Source of the DNA: Lachnospiraceae bacterium
Lineage (GTDB): Bacteria > Bacillota > Clostridia > Lachnospirales > Lachnospiraceae
Length of the DNA stretch: 39,964 nucleotides
Direction: 5' to 3'
Assembly (NCBI GenBank): GCA_014804355.1
Contig: JAAUZY010000099.1
Location: 1 to 39,964, forward strand
Positions 15,201-21,744 of this stretch are shown here, piece by piece. Numbering within the stretch: the first letter of the stretch is position 1; each line of letters starts with the position of its first letter. The notes beneath the pieces were generated by a model. That model saw only the letters and a program-made list of their open reading frames with translations. It was not told the DNA's origin and made no database searches. Position numbers and translations under genes: made by a program.

Positions 15201-16707
15201 GGGCACTGACTATAGCGTAAAGTACTCAAACAACATTAAAATTGGAATCGCTAAGATTACAGTAACAGGTAAAGGAAACTTCGTAAAAGGAAACAGCAGC
15301 ACCACCTTTGAAATTGTGCCAAGGAATATTGCAGACGTAACCCTTTGTGGCGTGGCAACAGACATTGACAAGAAAGAAACACTGACACTTGCAAGCGGTG
15401 CGACGTTGACTCCTGTACTGTTTTACAACAATATCAAACTTACCAATAAGGACTATGTAATAAGAGGTGCAAGTGATGCGGAAATAACAGGCAAAAAGCT
15501 CAATGACAGCTATAATAATACCATAATTAAAATCGAAGCCAGGTCTGGTGGAAACTTTACTGGAAGCAGGGAAGTTACACTGAATGTAGTGGATAAAAAG
15601 AATCTGACAAAATTTACCGTGATTGTTGATAAAACTAAGTTCAAAACACTGACTTATGATGGCAACCCACATTACATACATGAAATAAGTGGCGCTATAA
15701 CCGTAACAGCCAAAAACGTAGCCAAGACAAATATGGAATACGGAAAGGATTATACTATAGTATATCCAAGCGATGTAACCAATGCCGGAACTAAAAAGTT
15801 TACCGTTGTGGGCTGTGGAATTTATACCGGAAGCGTCAGTAAGTCCTACACAATCAAACCGGCAAAGGAGGCAGCACTGTCTGTTTATTATGATGACAAT
15901 ATTGTAACAGGAAATAGGATAACCACTCCATTTACTTTTGCAAGCTCCGGAATCACTTTTAGCAGTAAACTGACTGTCACTGACGGTAACGGTAACGCGC
16001 TGAACGAGGGTAAAGATTACAAGGTTTCCTACAGTGGAAATAAGCAAGTCAGCACAAAGGCAAAATGCACCATTACATTTCTTGGCAACTACAAAGGACA
16101 CGCAAAGCAGACTGTAGGATTTGAAATCGCCAAGGCTGACTTAAGTGACGCAGAAGTGATAATTGCGGATAAAGCATACACGGGAAAGGCAGGAATTTAC
16201 AAATCAGTCCCCTATGTAATTGAAGATAAAGACAACGCTAATGTCTTATTGAAGTCCTCTAACTATAAAATCACCTATTACACCGAGGATCCGACGAATA
16301 ATGACAGCGCTGTGCAGATGAAAGGAAAGAACAAGGTTGGAGCCGGATGCACCGTATGGGTGAAGCTTGAAGCAAAGGGCAAAAATTATTCAGGCACTCA
16401 GATTGTAAGCTATAAAGTGCGTGAAGCACAAGACCTTTCCAAGGCAAAAATAACTTTTAAGGATACCGACGGCAATACCGTTAAAAAGATGCCATATACT
16501 GGCAACAAGATAACAGATAAGCATATTAAAGCAGTGGTAAACGGCGAATTTGCCGAAGATGATGCCGATATAGAAGTAATATATGTAAACAATATAAAAA
16601 AAGGCAAAGCAACCGTAATCATAAAGGGTACAGACACCGACATTTGCAAGTATGCGGGTTGCAAGACAGCAACATTCAGCATTGTAGCGCGCAGCTTTAG
16701 CTTGTAA
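12256..16707 (+). CDS. Giant BspA-type leucine-rich repeat surface protein
   Basis: A 1483-residue secreted protein. Residues 1-27 are a Sec signal ending in 'SNVSAAE'. Residues ~28-145 are a very acidic Glu/Asp/Thr/Ser region. From ~215 to ~720 come 17 clear copies of the Lactobacillus/Listeria/Mycoplasma-type BspA repeat ('LDVSGFDTSNVTDMSNMF' pattern) plus degenerate end copies. The C-terminal ~700 residues are Ig-like and MBG-like beta units ('YNGKKLILGTDYSVKYSNN' and similar, about six). There is no LPxTG motif or membrane anchor, so surface attachment is unexplained. BspA-type proteins mediate adhesion to host or other bacteria. Start follows GAGGAAGGA. Regulated probably by the divergent Xre protein. 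Confidence 0.92.
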   Translation: MRKRILSIMLAVVVTFTAMGSNVSAAELGEAMDESIQTQTEEMETVEAESETEKQEEESAAEDTEAGTAEDMNTGSESEGEEADSDNEDSKENETDDETEGESQENGDDSAVTEDVGDESETAEEKEDVDSSVEDETEIDAGVAKKVLATSDTDIASGQYTENGSNIVWVIDANGKLTVEGTGDFAVSSRNLDNPRTPWYSNAASIKSAEINVTGMTDASFMFYNCVNLTSLDLSNFDTSEVTDMSYMFYDGRIYGEADDYGFYYEDEDSYYWDGEHLTSLDVSGFDTSKVTDMSYMFYGLRSLDSLDVSGFDTGNVTNMSHMFYGLRSLISLDVSNFSTAKVTDMSYMFYACGFDRRHGERRTSLDVSGFDTGHVTDMSNMFRECRCLASLDVSGFNTGNVTDMSGMFYCCGKLDSIDVSGFDTGKVTNMSNMFCGVYPDSLDVSGFDTGNVTDMSGMFASCGLISVDVSSFDTGNVTDMSEMFDGCNNLTRVDLGSFDTSKVTNMSGMFYCCRNLTKVDLSGLNTSNVTDMSKMFYDCESLTDIDLSNFDTANVTDMSEMFFQCRKWTRVDLSGLNTSSVTDMRGMFYSCNSLTRIDVSGFDTSNVTDMSNMFGYCTNLLQIDLSKLNTSKVISMRSMFSGCTMTRIDVSGLNTSNVTNMSNMFASCKNLISVDLNGLDTSNVTEMSSMFWGCTSLTSVDLSGFDCSSFSWRTSLDDVFNNCSALTTVYTPYRDNSDGNTYVLQLPKSSDSDVWYGYDENGEIINNISGFQLRDYSIVLMKNQVPTANTITATKANTFYEVGNTLNIDDLTVYYYDEKGAVKKVTEGYSTNANEVDMSSVGNKTLKITYNGMTAEVEIIVGVAYTVTFTGTGKDDVSFETLKVMEGADYKFWLAVNEDYVYTVTATMGEKNVRPKFDSSANSYTISNVSGNLVITVKKTFEDKSGLKISFKNEDDRKTAYIGTAIQPQIEVTYNGKKLILGTDYSVKYSNNIKIGIAKITVTGKGNFVKGNSSTTFEIVPRNIADVTLCGVATDIDKKETLTLASGATLTPVLFYNNIKLTNKDYVIRGASDAEITGKKLNDSYNNTIIKIEARSGGNFTGSREVTLNVVDKKNLTKFTVIVDKTKFKTLTYDGNPHYIHEISGAITVTAKNVAKTNMEYGKDYTIVYPSDVTNAGTKKFTVVGCGIYTGSVSKSYTIKPAKEAALSVYYDDNIVTGNRITTPFTFASSGITFSSKLTVTDGNGNALNEGKDYKVSYSGNKQVSTKAKCTITFLGNYKGHAKQTVGFEIAKADLSDAEVIIADKAYTGKAGIYKSVPYVIEDKDNANVLLKSSNYKITYYTEDPTNNDSAVQMKGKNKVGAGCTVWVKLEAKGKNYSGTQIVSYKVREAQDLSKAKITFKDTDGNTVKKMPYTGNKITDKHIKAVVNGEFAEDDADIEVIYVNNIKKGKATVIIKGTDTDICKYAGCKTATFSIVARSFSL
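12940..14400 (+). repeat. Tandem BspA-type repeats (about 17 copies)
   Basis: Each unit is about 24-25 residues with the core L-x-x-[LVI]-D-[VL]-S-[GN]-[FL]-[DN]-T-[SG]-x-V-T-[DN]-M-x-x-M-F. The DNA of neighbouring units is similar (the phrase GTGACAGATATGAG recurs), which allows copy number change by recombination. A longer Tyr/Asp-rich insertion breaks the array after the first unit. Confidence 0.92.
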
Positions 16708-16746
16708 ACTGAATTGCAGTATTAATTGCATTATGCTTTGTAAGGA

Positions 16747-16799
16747 GAAACGAGGGTGTCTCAAAAGTCATAAAATGATTTTTGAGACGCCCTCGTTTC
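16747..16799. terminator. Long perfect hairpin carrying two IS-like ends; bidirectional terminator
   Basis: The arms run from GAAACGAGGGTGTCTCAAAA (16747-16766) to its near-complement at 16779-16799, with one G-T exchange, and a short loop. Its position after the surface-protein gene fits a terminator, although only three T follow. The left arm is the exact inverse complement of 11769-11784 beside the transposase relic, so it may be derived from the same IS end. Confidence 0.75.
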
Positions 16800-16861
16800 C
16801 GTGCTTAAAAATATGAGGAGTATTTTATAAAATCTACGAAAAACGCCTATTTTTGACAGAT

Positions 16862-16925
16862 GATGCAAAAATGATACAAAAACGATGCAGAATTGATGCG
16901 ACATCCTTTTATAATATAAACGATA
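16862..16925 (+). repeat. Relic of an Rpn gene 3' end
   Basis: About 64 bases closely resemble 21601-21664, the end of the Rpn pseudogene. Both encode DAKM[IM]QKR[CY]RID followed by [F/L]YN[IV]ND. Here the reading frame stays open until a TGA that overlaps the next gene's start (ATGA), so only the last ~30 codons survive. Confidence 0.75.
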
Positions 16926-16953
16926 AAAAGAGCGCAAAGGTAAGAGGCCATAG

Positions 16954-18450
16954 ATGAAAAGAAAATTTATTAAGTTGTTTATTAGTTTAATGTGTATTAT
17001 TGGGCTGTCAGCCTGTTCAAAATACAAAGAAGCAGATGATTCAGAAGAAAGCCATTCGTTAGAAGAATCTGTAATTGTAAAGTATGAGGAAACCAGTGAA
17101 ATCCTGACAGGGAATGAGGAAGAGTGGAATGTGATTACCACGTCCTTGCTTGAAATAGTAGAGAACAATACATTATCGTTAAAAACGCTGGAACAAGTTT
17201 TTGGGGATTTGTTGAAAGAAGTGGATTGGGTGGCAACCGAAGTTGTAGAAACGGCAAAACAAGCAGTGAATGAAGATAAACAGGATATAATGCAACAGGC
17301 AGGGAATACATATGAAAACGATGGGAAGTACAGTTCGTTTCTGAAAAAAGCATGGATCGTGGACGGACCGAAGAGGGAGTCTGGAAGTTTTGAATTTATT
17401 ATTACCGAAATAAATGATAAAAAAATAAAAGGATATATTGCGGTTAATGACAACATAGACTGGCTCTATCGGAGCGACAGTGAGCTTGCGCGCAGACTAT
17501 GCAAACCTTTTAAAGGCACTATTGCAGGAAATCAGGCAGAATGTGTGTTTCAATATGAGGAATGTCAGGTAGAAGCTACATTTTTATTTCAGGAAAATGG
17601 TAGAATGGAGGCGGAGATTAGATGTGATAAACTGGATATCAATGAGAGGTATCCATTCCGCCCGTCCAATTTGTCAGATTATCAACTGCATGATGATATA
17701 ACATCCACGCCGGTCTTTTTTGATACATGGGGAGAAGTAAATCTGGTCTCTGCTACAACTGATAATAATCATTCTGTCCCATGTTTTTATTTCACGAACA
17801 ATGACGGAGATATTTTATATGAGGATTATTGTATGGAGGGATTGGTTTTCTGGGATATTTTTGTGGAAGATATTGATCAGGACGGGCGGCTGGATATATG
17901 GACGGTAATATGTGCCGATCATTCCCCGGAGGGCGTAAGAATGGTAGACATATTCTATCAGGCAGAGAATGGATATTTTTACAAGGAGTGGGAGCAGACA
18001 GGCGAATTGCCGAAAGAATACTACGGAGAGTATCGGGTCACGCAGTTTTGCCCGACGGAGGATTATGCCGGAATAAGTGAAACAGTACTGACACAGCAGG
18101 AAGCGGAGCAGATGCTGGAGAAGGATATCGTGATCCAGGACCGCCTTTTTGTAACTTATGATTCGGAGAGGCGTATAGGGACGAGAGGGGACCGTGAATT
18201 ACCCACAAGGGACAGCGTGATAACAGAGTACCGTTATTCAGGTCCGGTTTCATCGGAGCTTCTTATTCGTGAAGCGCATCCTGATGAGAGGCTGCGGGAA
18301 GCAGTCGGTGAAGAGTATTATGAGAAAATTAACGGTGTATTTAGCTATATGTCTGTAGGCTGGCAGCAGTTTTATACATTGGAAGGTGAAGAGAAGCTGA
18401 TTATGCATTCCATGCTGACAGGGCAGAATTTTATATTGGAAAGAAAGTAA
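16954..18450 (+). CDS. Secreted lipoprotein of unknown function with an Asp-rich calcium-like loop
   Basis: A 498-residue lipoprotein: signal 'KLFISLMCIIGLSAC' with lipobox L-S-A-C (Cys 21), then an acidic linker. The middle part (~90-240) is predicted mixed alpha/beta with no family I recognise. Around residue 308 'FVEDIDQDGRLDIWTVICAD' is an EF-hand/FG-GAP-like loop, found also in the next gene. The last ~130 residues are duplicated in shortened form at 19985-20214. AAGGTAAGAGG precedes the ATG. It is the first of several unrelated-looking lipoproteins in this zone. The function is unknown; binding of an extracellular ligand is the most general guess. Confidence 0.8.
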   Translation: MKRKFIKLFISLMCIIGLSACSKYKEADDSEESHSLEESVIVKYEETSEILTGNEEEWNVITTSLLEIVENNTLSLKTLEQVFGDLLKEVDWVATEVVETAKQAVNEDKQDIMQQAGNTYENDGKYSSFLKKAWIVDGPKRESGSFEFIITEINDKKIKGYIAVNDNIDWLYRSDSELARRLCKPFKGTIAGNQAECVFQYEECQVEATFLFQENGRMEAEIRCDKLDINERYPFRPSNLSDYQLHDDITSTPVFFDTWGEVNLVSATTDNNHSVPCFYFTNNDGDILYEDYCMEGLVFWDIFVEDIDQDGRLDIWTVICADHSPEGVRMVDIFYQAENGYFYKEWEQTGELPKEYYGEYRVTQFCPTEDYAGISETVLTQQEAEQMLEKDIVIQDRLFVTYDSERRIGTRGDRELPTRDSVITEYRYSGPVSSELLIREAHPDERLREAVGEEYYEKINGVFSYMSVGWQQFYTLEGEEKLIMHSMLTGQNFILERK

Positions 18451-18479
18451 TATGAGTCTTAGGAAAACTGTTTTTTTAC

Positions 18480-19856
18480 GTGATGGTTTATAGGATTGGT
18501 GATTGGATGAGTAATCTATTGAAAGAACAAATTACAAATAAAAAAATACTTCAAATATTATTGGTGGTCTGCACCTTATGTTTCGCCATAGAATATGGAC
18601 AGAGTGGACTTGGCGAAGAGCATGATGGTGTAGCTGTATCGACGAATTATCAAGGGCATGATGGTGTTATATGTCGGGAAGTGACGGAAGGGTATGAATT
18701 AGTTTTATACAATAATGAGAATGAAGAAGTTTTTTCAATGGTTTACCCATGCGAGCCGTGGATTGTAAATATAACGGAAGAAGTTTGGCAAATCGGTGTG
18801 AGTACAGGAAATCCAAGTCGTTATGTTTTTTATTTTGACAGGCAGAATTCTAAGATTTCCAAAACCTTTTTCAACCCGATATTATTTGATAATATGTATG
18901 TCGCCTATATGGAAGGAAATAAGTTGATACTAGAGGACATATTCAGCGAAGGGATATTATGTGAGAAAATAACAAGAGATTATAGTAAAATGGCAGATCC
19001 TATTTCGGCAGTCGATTCGATTGAAATATTAGAGAATGGGGAGATTTTATTGCAATATTATAAGGGAGATGATATGGAACTGGTATCAGAAATAATTGAA
19101 GAATCGAGTTATTTAACAGTTGATTGGACTGATTTTGAAATATTAATGGGGCATACTATTGAGCCGGAAGACAGCGGAAGGGGATGGGAATTTTCTATTG
19201 CTGATGTTGATTTTGACGGTACATTGGAACTGCTGGTGACGTTTGCGGCGAATCATTGTGGACAAAATGCCCTTTATATTTATAAGCAAGAGAATGGAAG
19301 AGTTTTTTCTTTTGCTGATACGAATGCCGTATTTGGAAAGTATGTCATGAGCGATATAGATTACAAGGCGATTTCACCGTATATGGATATTGATTTATTG
19401 GCTGCATATAAAAATCAGAATAATGAATATCGCTACCTTTCTCTGGATTACAGTTTTTTTGGCGGTAATGAACGCGGTAATATCGGTACGGTGACTTTAT
19501 ATGAGACAATTTTGGATAAGCAAACTGCGCCGGTGAAATTGGCTGAGATTTCGTATGTCTTACCGGAAGAAACAGTGGAGATGTATTTTCGTGGGGAAAG
19601 AATCTATGAGGCCGGAGAACTGAAAGATCAATTAGATGAATACATGGAAGGCTATACGGAACTGGAAATAAAGTATGAAACAGCTACGAAATCTTTCTCA
19701 AGAGACATTGTGTCACAGAGCGATGAATATAAGGCGAAAGAGTTGGTGGAATTGTATAAATCATTGGAGGAATTGTTGGCGGAGAGAAAAGAATTGGAAG
19801 AGGCAGAAAAAGACATTAAAGAAAATGGTACAATTGCACATGACGTTATGGATTAG
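18480..19856 (+). CDS. Membrane-anchored protein with an Asp-loop domain and an antitoxin-derived tail
   Basis: About 458 residues; the start at 18480 or the in-frame ATG for 'MSNLLKEQI' near 18507 are both possible. A single hydrophobic segment ('ILQILLVVCTLCFAIEYG') anchors it, and the rest should face outward. 'FSIADVDFDGTLELLVTFAA' near residue 240 parallels the loop in the upstream lipoprotein, so the two genes are distant paralogues or share a module. The last ~26 residues ('ERKELEEAEKDIKENGTIAH'...) match the C-terminus of the antitoxin at 20569-20781 and are unrelated in style to the rest. This is a probable gene fusion caused by recombination. Function unknown. Confidence 0.75.
   Translation: MMVYRIGDWMSNLLKEQITNKKILQILLVVCTLCFAIEYGQSGLGEEHDGVAVSTNYQGHDGVICREVTEGYELVLYNNENEEVFSMVYPCEPWIVNITEEVWQIGVSTGNPSRYVFYFDRQNSKISKTFFNPILFDNMYVAYMEGNKLILEDIFSEGILCEKITRDYSKMADPISAVDSIEILENGEILLQYYKGDDMELVSEIIEESSYLTVDWTDFEILMGHTIEPEDSGRGWEFSIADVDFDGTLELLVTFAANHCGQNALYIYKQENGRVFSFADTNAVFGKYVMSDIDYKAISPYMDIDLLAAYKNQNNEYRYLSLDYSFFGGNERGNIGTVTLYETILDKQTAPVKLAEISYVLPEETVEMYFRGERIYEAGELKDQLDEYMEGYTELEIKYETATKSFSRDIVSQSDEYKAKELVELYKSLEELLAERKELEEAEKDIKENGTIAHDVMD
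19776..19843 (+). repeat. Copy of the antitoxin gene 3' end (68 bp)
   Basis: Compared by eye with 20695-20762, 65 of 68 bases are identical. Homology stops abruptly at the left end. Here it forms the last codons of the 458-residue gene. Confidence 0.9.
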
Positions 19857-19931
19857 GATTGAGAGATTAAGGATGGAGTTGGAGATAAATTAAGTTTGAA
19901 ACCAGTAGGTAGTGGGTAGAGAAAAGGTGAA

Positions 19932-20216
19932 TTGTATGAGAGAGTAAAGGATGATGTAAATCTATTACAAGAGAGAGTAGATTGTGCCGGAATAAGTGAA
20001 ACGGTACTGACGCAGCAGGAAGCGGGTCAGATGCTGGAGAAGGATATCGTGATTCAGGACCGCCTTTCAGAGTACCGTTATACAGCCCCGGTTTCGCCGG
20101 AGCTTCTTATTCGTGAAGCACATCCTGATGAGAGGCTGCGGAAAGGAGTCGGTGAAGAGAAGTTGATTATGCATTCCCTGCTGACAGGGCAGAATTTTAT
20201 ATTGGAAAGAATGTGA
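19932..20216 (+). pseudogene. Truncated duplicate of the 498-residue lipoprotein's C-terminus
   Basis: From 19985 the sequence copies 18066-18448, with two in-frame losses of 75 and 78 bases. The reading frame stays open for 94 codons from 19932, and the first 17 residues ('MYERVKDDVNLLQERVD') are unrelated. It has no signal peptide and lacks a clear ribosome binding site. The second deletion lies exactly between two GGTGAAGAG repeats in the parent (18307-18315 and 18385-18393). A decayed copy is more likely than a working gene. Confidence 0.82.
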
Positions 20217-20239
20217 TATGATTAAGCAGGATAAACGAA

Positions 20240-20267
20240 TTGAAAATACTTTGAAGTTTGATATAAT
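20240..20267 (+). promoter_or_regulatory. Promoter of the RelE-type toxin-antitoxin operon
   Basis: TTGAAA (20240-20245) and TATAAT (20262-20267) are 16 bases apart and lie 25 bases before the toxin start. Confidence 0.75.
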
Positions 20268-20292
20268 AATACATAAATAGGAGGTTGACAAC

Positions 20293-20553
20293 GTGAAAAT
20301 TGAATATGCTAAAAAGGCAGTGAAATATATTGAATCGTTGGATAAACCGACAAAACAGCGAATTAGAACAGGCATTGAAGGATTAATAGAAAATCCGCCA
20401 AAAGGTGACATAAAGACAATGCAGGGCTATTCAGACGGGAGAAAGCGATTAAGAATAGGAAAATATAGAATAATATATAATCATAGGCAAGATGGAAAAA
20501 TAGAAGTATTATGCATTATGAATGTTGATACAAGGGGCGATATTTATAAATAG
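20293..20553 (+). CDS. RelE/ParE-superfamily toxin
   Basis: An 86-residue basic protein with the RelE fold pattern: 'YAKKAVKYIESLDKPTKQRI', then 'GIEGLIENPPKGDIKTMQGY', then the core strand pair 'RLRIGKYRIIYNHRQDGKIE' and 'MNVDTRGDIYK' with the C-terminal Arg/Tyr of catalytic relatives. RelE toxins cut mRNA in the ribosome; ParE toxins poison gyrase, and sequence alone does not separate them, though 'RGDIY' favours the RelE branch. The start is GTG with AGGAGG upstream. The toxin comes first and the antitoxin second, 15 bases apart, like higBA. Confidence 0.88.
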   Translation: MKIEYAKKAVKYIESLDKPTKQRIRTGIEGLIENPPKGDIKTMQGYSDGRKRLRIGKYRIIYNHRQDGKIEVLCIMNVDTRGDIYK

Positions 20554-20568
20554 GGAGGAGTTGTGTTC

Positions 20569-20781
20569 ATGAGTGGAGCAGTAAAAGAAGCGGCTAGTCT
20601 TATGGAAATATTACCGGAAAGTGATCAAGACTTTGTACTTGAATTTATAAAAAAACTTGTTCTTGCATGGGACCCGGATTATACAAAAGTTACATTGGCA
20701 GAAAGAAAAGAATTGGAAGAGGCCGAAAAAGACATTAAAGAAAATGGTACAATTGCACATGATGCTATAAATTGGGATTAA
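20569..20781 (+). CDS. Antitoxin of the RelE-type pair
   Basis: A 70-residue acidic protein. The ATG at 20569 is preferred because GGAGGAG lies eight bases upstream; an in-frame GTG at 20563 is too close. 'LMEILPESDQDFVLEFIKKL' forms the N-terminal helical part and 'ERKELEEAEKDIKENGTIAH' the tail, ending in 'DAINWD'. This is the layout of small antitoxins paired with RelE-like toxins in Clostridia, where the tail wraps around the toxin. Its last 68 bases also occur at the end of the 458-residue gene upstream. A terminator follows after 52 bases. Confidence 0.82.
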   Translation: MSGAVKEAASLMEILPESDQDFVLEFIKKLVLAWDPDYTKVTLAERKELEEAEKDIKENGTIAHDAINWD

Positions 20782-20833
20782 GAGTATACATCGAATGATA
20801 GTATAGCATTAGTGTATTTTGGAAATGCTACTT

Positions 20834-20867
20834 AAAGCAATCGTTATAGAGAAGCGGTTGCTTTTTT
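20834..20867 (+). terminator. Intrinsic terminator of the toxin-antitoxin operon
   Basis: AAGCAATCG (from 20835) pairs with CGGTTGCTT (one G-U pair) and a run of six T follows. Confidence 0.88.
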
Positions 20868-20899
20868 GATGCAAAGAACGTTTTCACGCAAATAAATGA

Positions 20900-20928
20900 T
20901 TGACAAACAATGAATCTGATATTATGAT
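20900..20928 (+). promoter_or_regulatory. Promoter before the Rpn pseudogene
   Basis: TTGACA (20900-20905) and TATGAT (20923-20928) are 17 bases apart. The ~150-base leader contains two small hairpins (GTGCG/CGCAC and CAGACAG/CTGTCAG). Confidence 0.8.
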
Positions 20929-21077
20929 GAGTTTATCAGAGAATTTCTAACAGTGTGCGTCTCGCACATTCAGACAGTTTCTGTCAGATTTTCTACAAAT
21001 CAACTTAATAAGACAGGAACAGAGAGGCGGCACACAGAGCCCATATCGGAATCCTGTCGCATACGGGAGGAACGAGC

Positions 21078-21678
21078 ATGGGAAAAAACAAAAGAAACAG
21101 ACGGGAGCGGCAGAGGTAAGTCTTTATGGTTCGATGGAGATTAGCTGCCTACACCGCAGTGTGTTGTGTTCTATAACGGTGAGAAGGATTCCCCCGAAGA
21201 GTCTGTCTTAAAACTGTCGGATGCTTTTATGAGTAAAGAAAGACAGGCGGACGTGGAACTGAAGGTCAGGGTGCTGAACATTAATTATGGACATAATAAG
21301 GTGTTGATGGACAGTTGTCAGACTTTGCGGGAGTATGCTGAGTTTGTGATGATATCCAGACAGTATGCCGCCAGCGGGATGAAATTGCAGGCAGCATTGA
21401 ATGCGGCTGTTGATTATTGTGTGGCACATGGGATTCTGGATAGTACATTGAGGGAACATCGGGCGGAGGTGTTGGTAAAGGCGTATGGAACAGTAATAGG
21501 AACCATACGTCCTTTTTGCGTCCCAAAGGAAGAGCATGAGCTAAAGCGTGTCAATATCCACGACTTAAAGCATGGAAAACAGATCAAAACAGAAGAAATT
21601 GATGCAAAAATGATGCAAAAACGATACAGGATTGATGTAAGTTGGCTTTATAATGTAAATGATGAAGAAAATGTATGA
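21078..21678 (+). pseudogene. Rpn-family recombination-promoting nuclease, internally deleted
   Basis: The N-terminus is intact: GGGAGG, then an ATG for 'MGKNKRNRRERQR'. It stops soon after, and reading resumes in another frame at 'LPTPQCVVFYNGEKDSPEES', 'VLKLSDAF', then 'INYGHNKVLMDSCQTLREYA' and 'LNAAVDYCVAHGILDSTLRE', all typical of the C-terminal half of PD-(D/E)XK Rpn/YhgA-like proteins. The catalytic D..ExK region in between is missing, and full-length members have about 300 residues. The longest open part is 21166-21678. Rpn proteins cut DNA and promote RecA-independent recombination; this copy cannot be active. Confidence 0.82.
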
Positions 21679-21744
21679 GAGATATCAATTATAAATGAAA
21701 ACAGGTAATTGTTATCAGAAATAAATGAAAAACGGTAAGGATTT

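Noticed and set aside
14746-16101. Long minus-strand open frames opposite the BspA-type gene
   Set aside because: They mirror the repeat-rich coding strand. They have no start signals and their Cys/Phe/Tyr-rich content is the usual antisense shadow of a Lys/Asn/Thr-rich gene.
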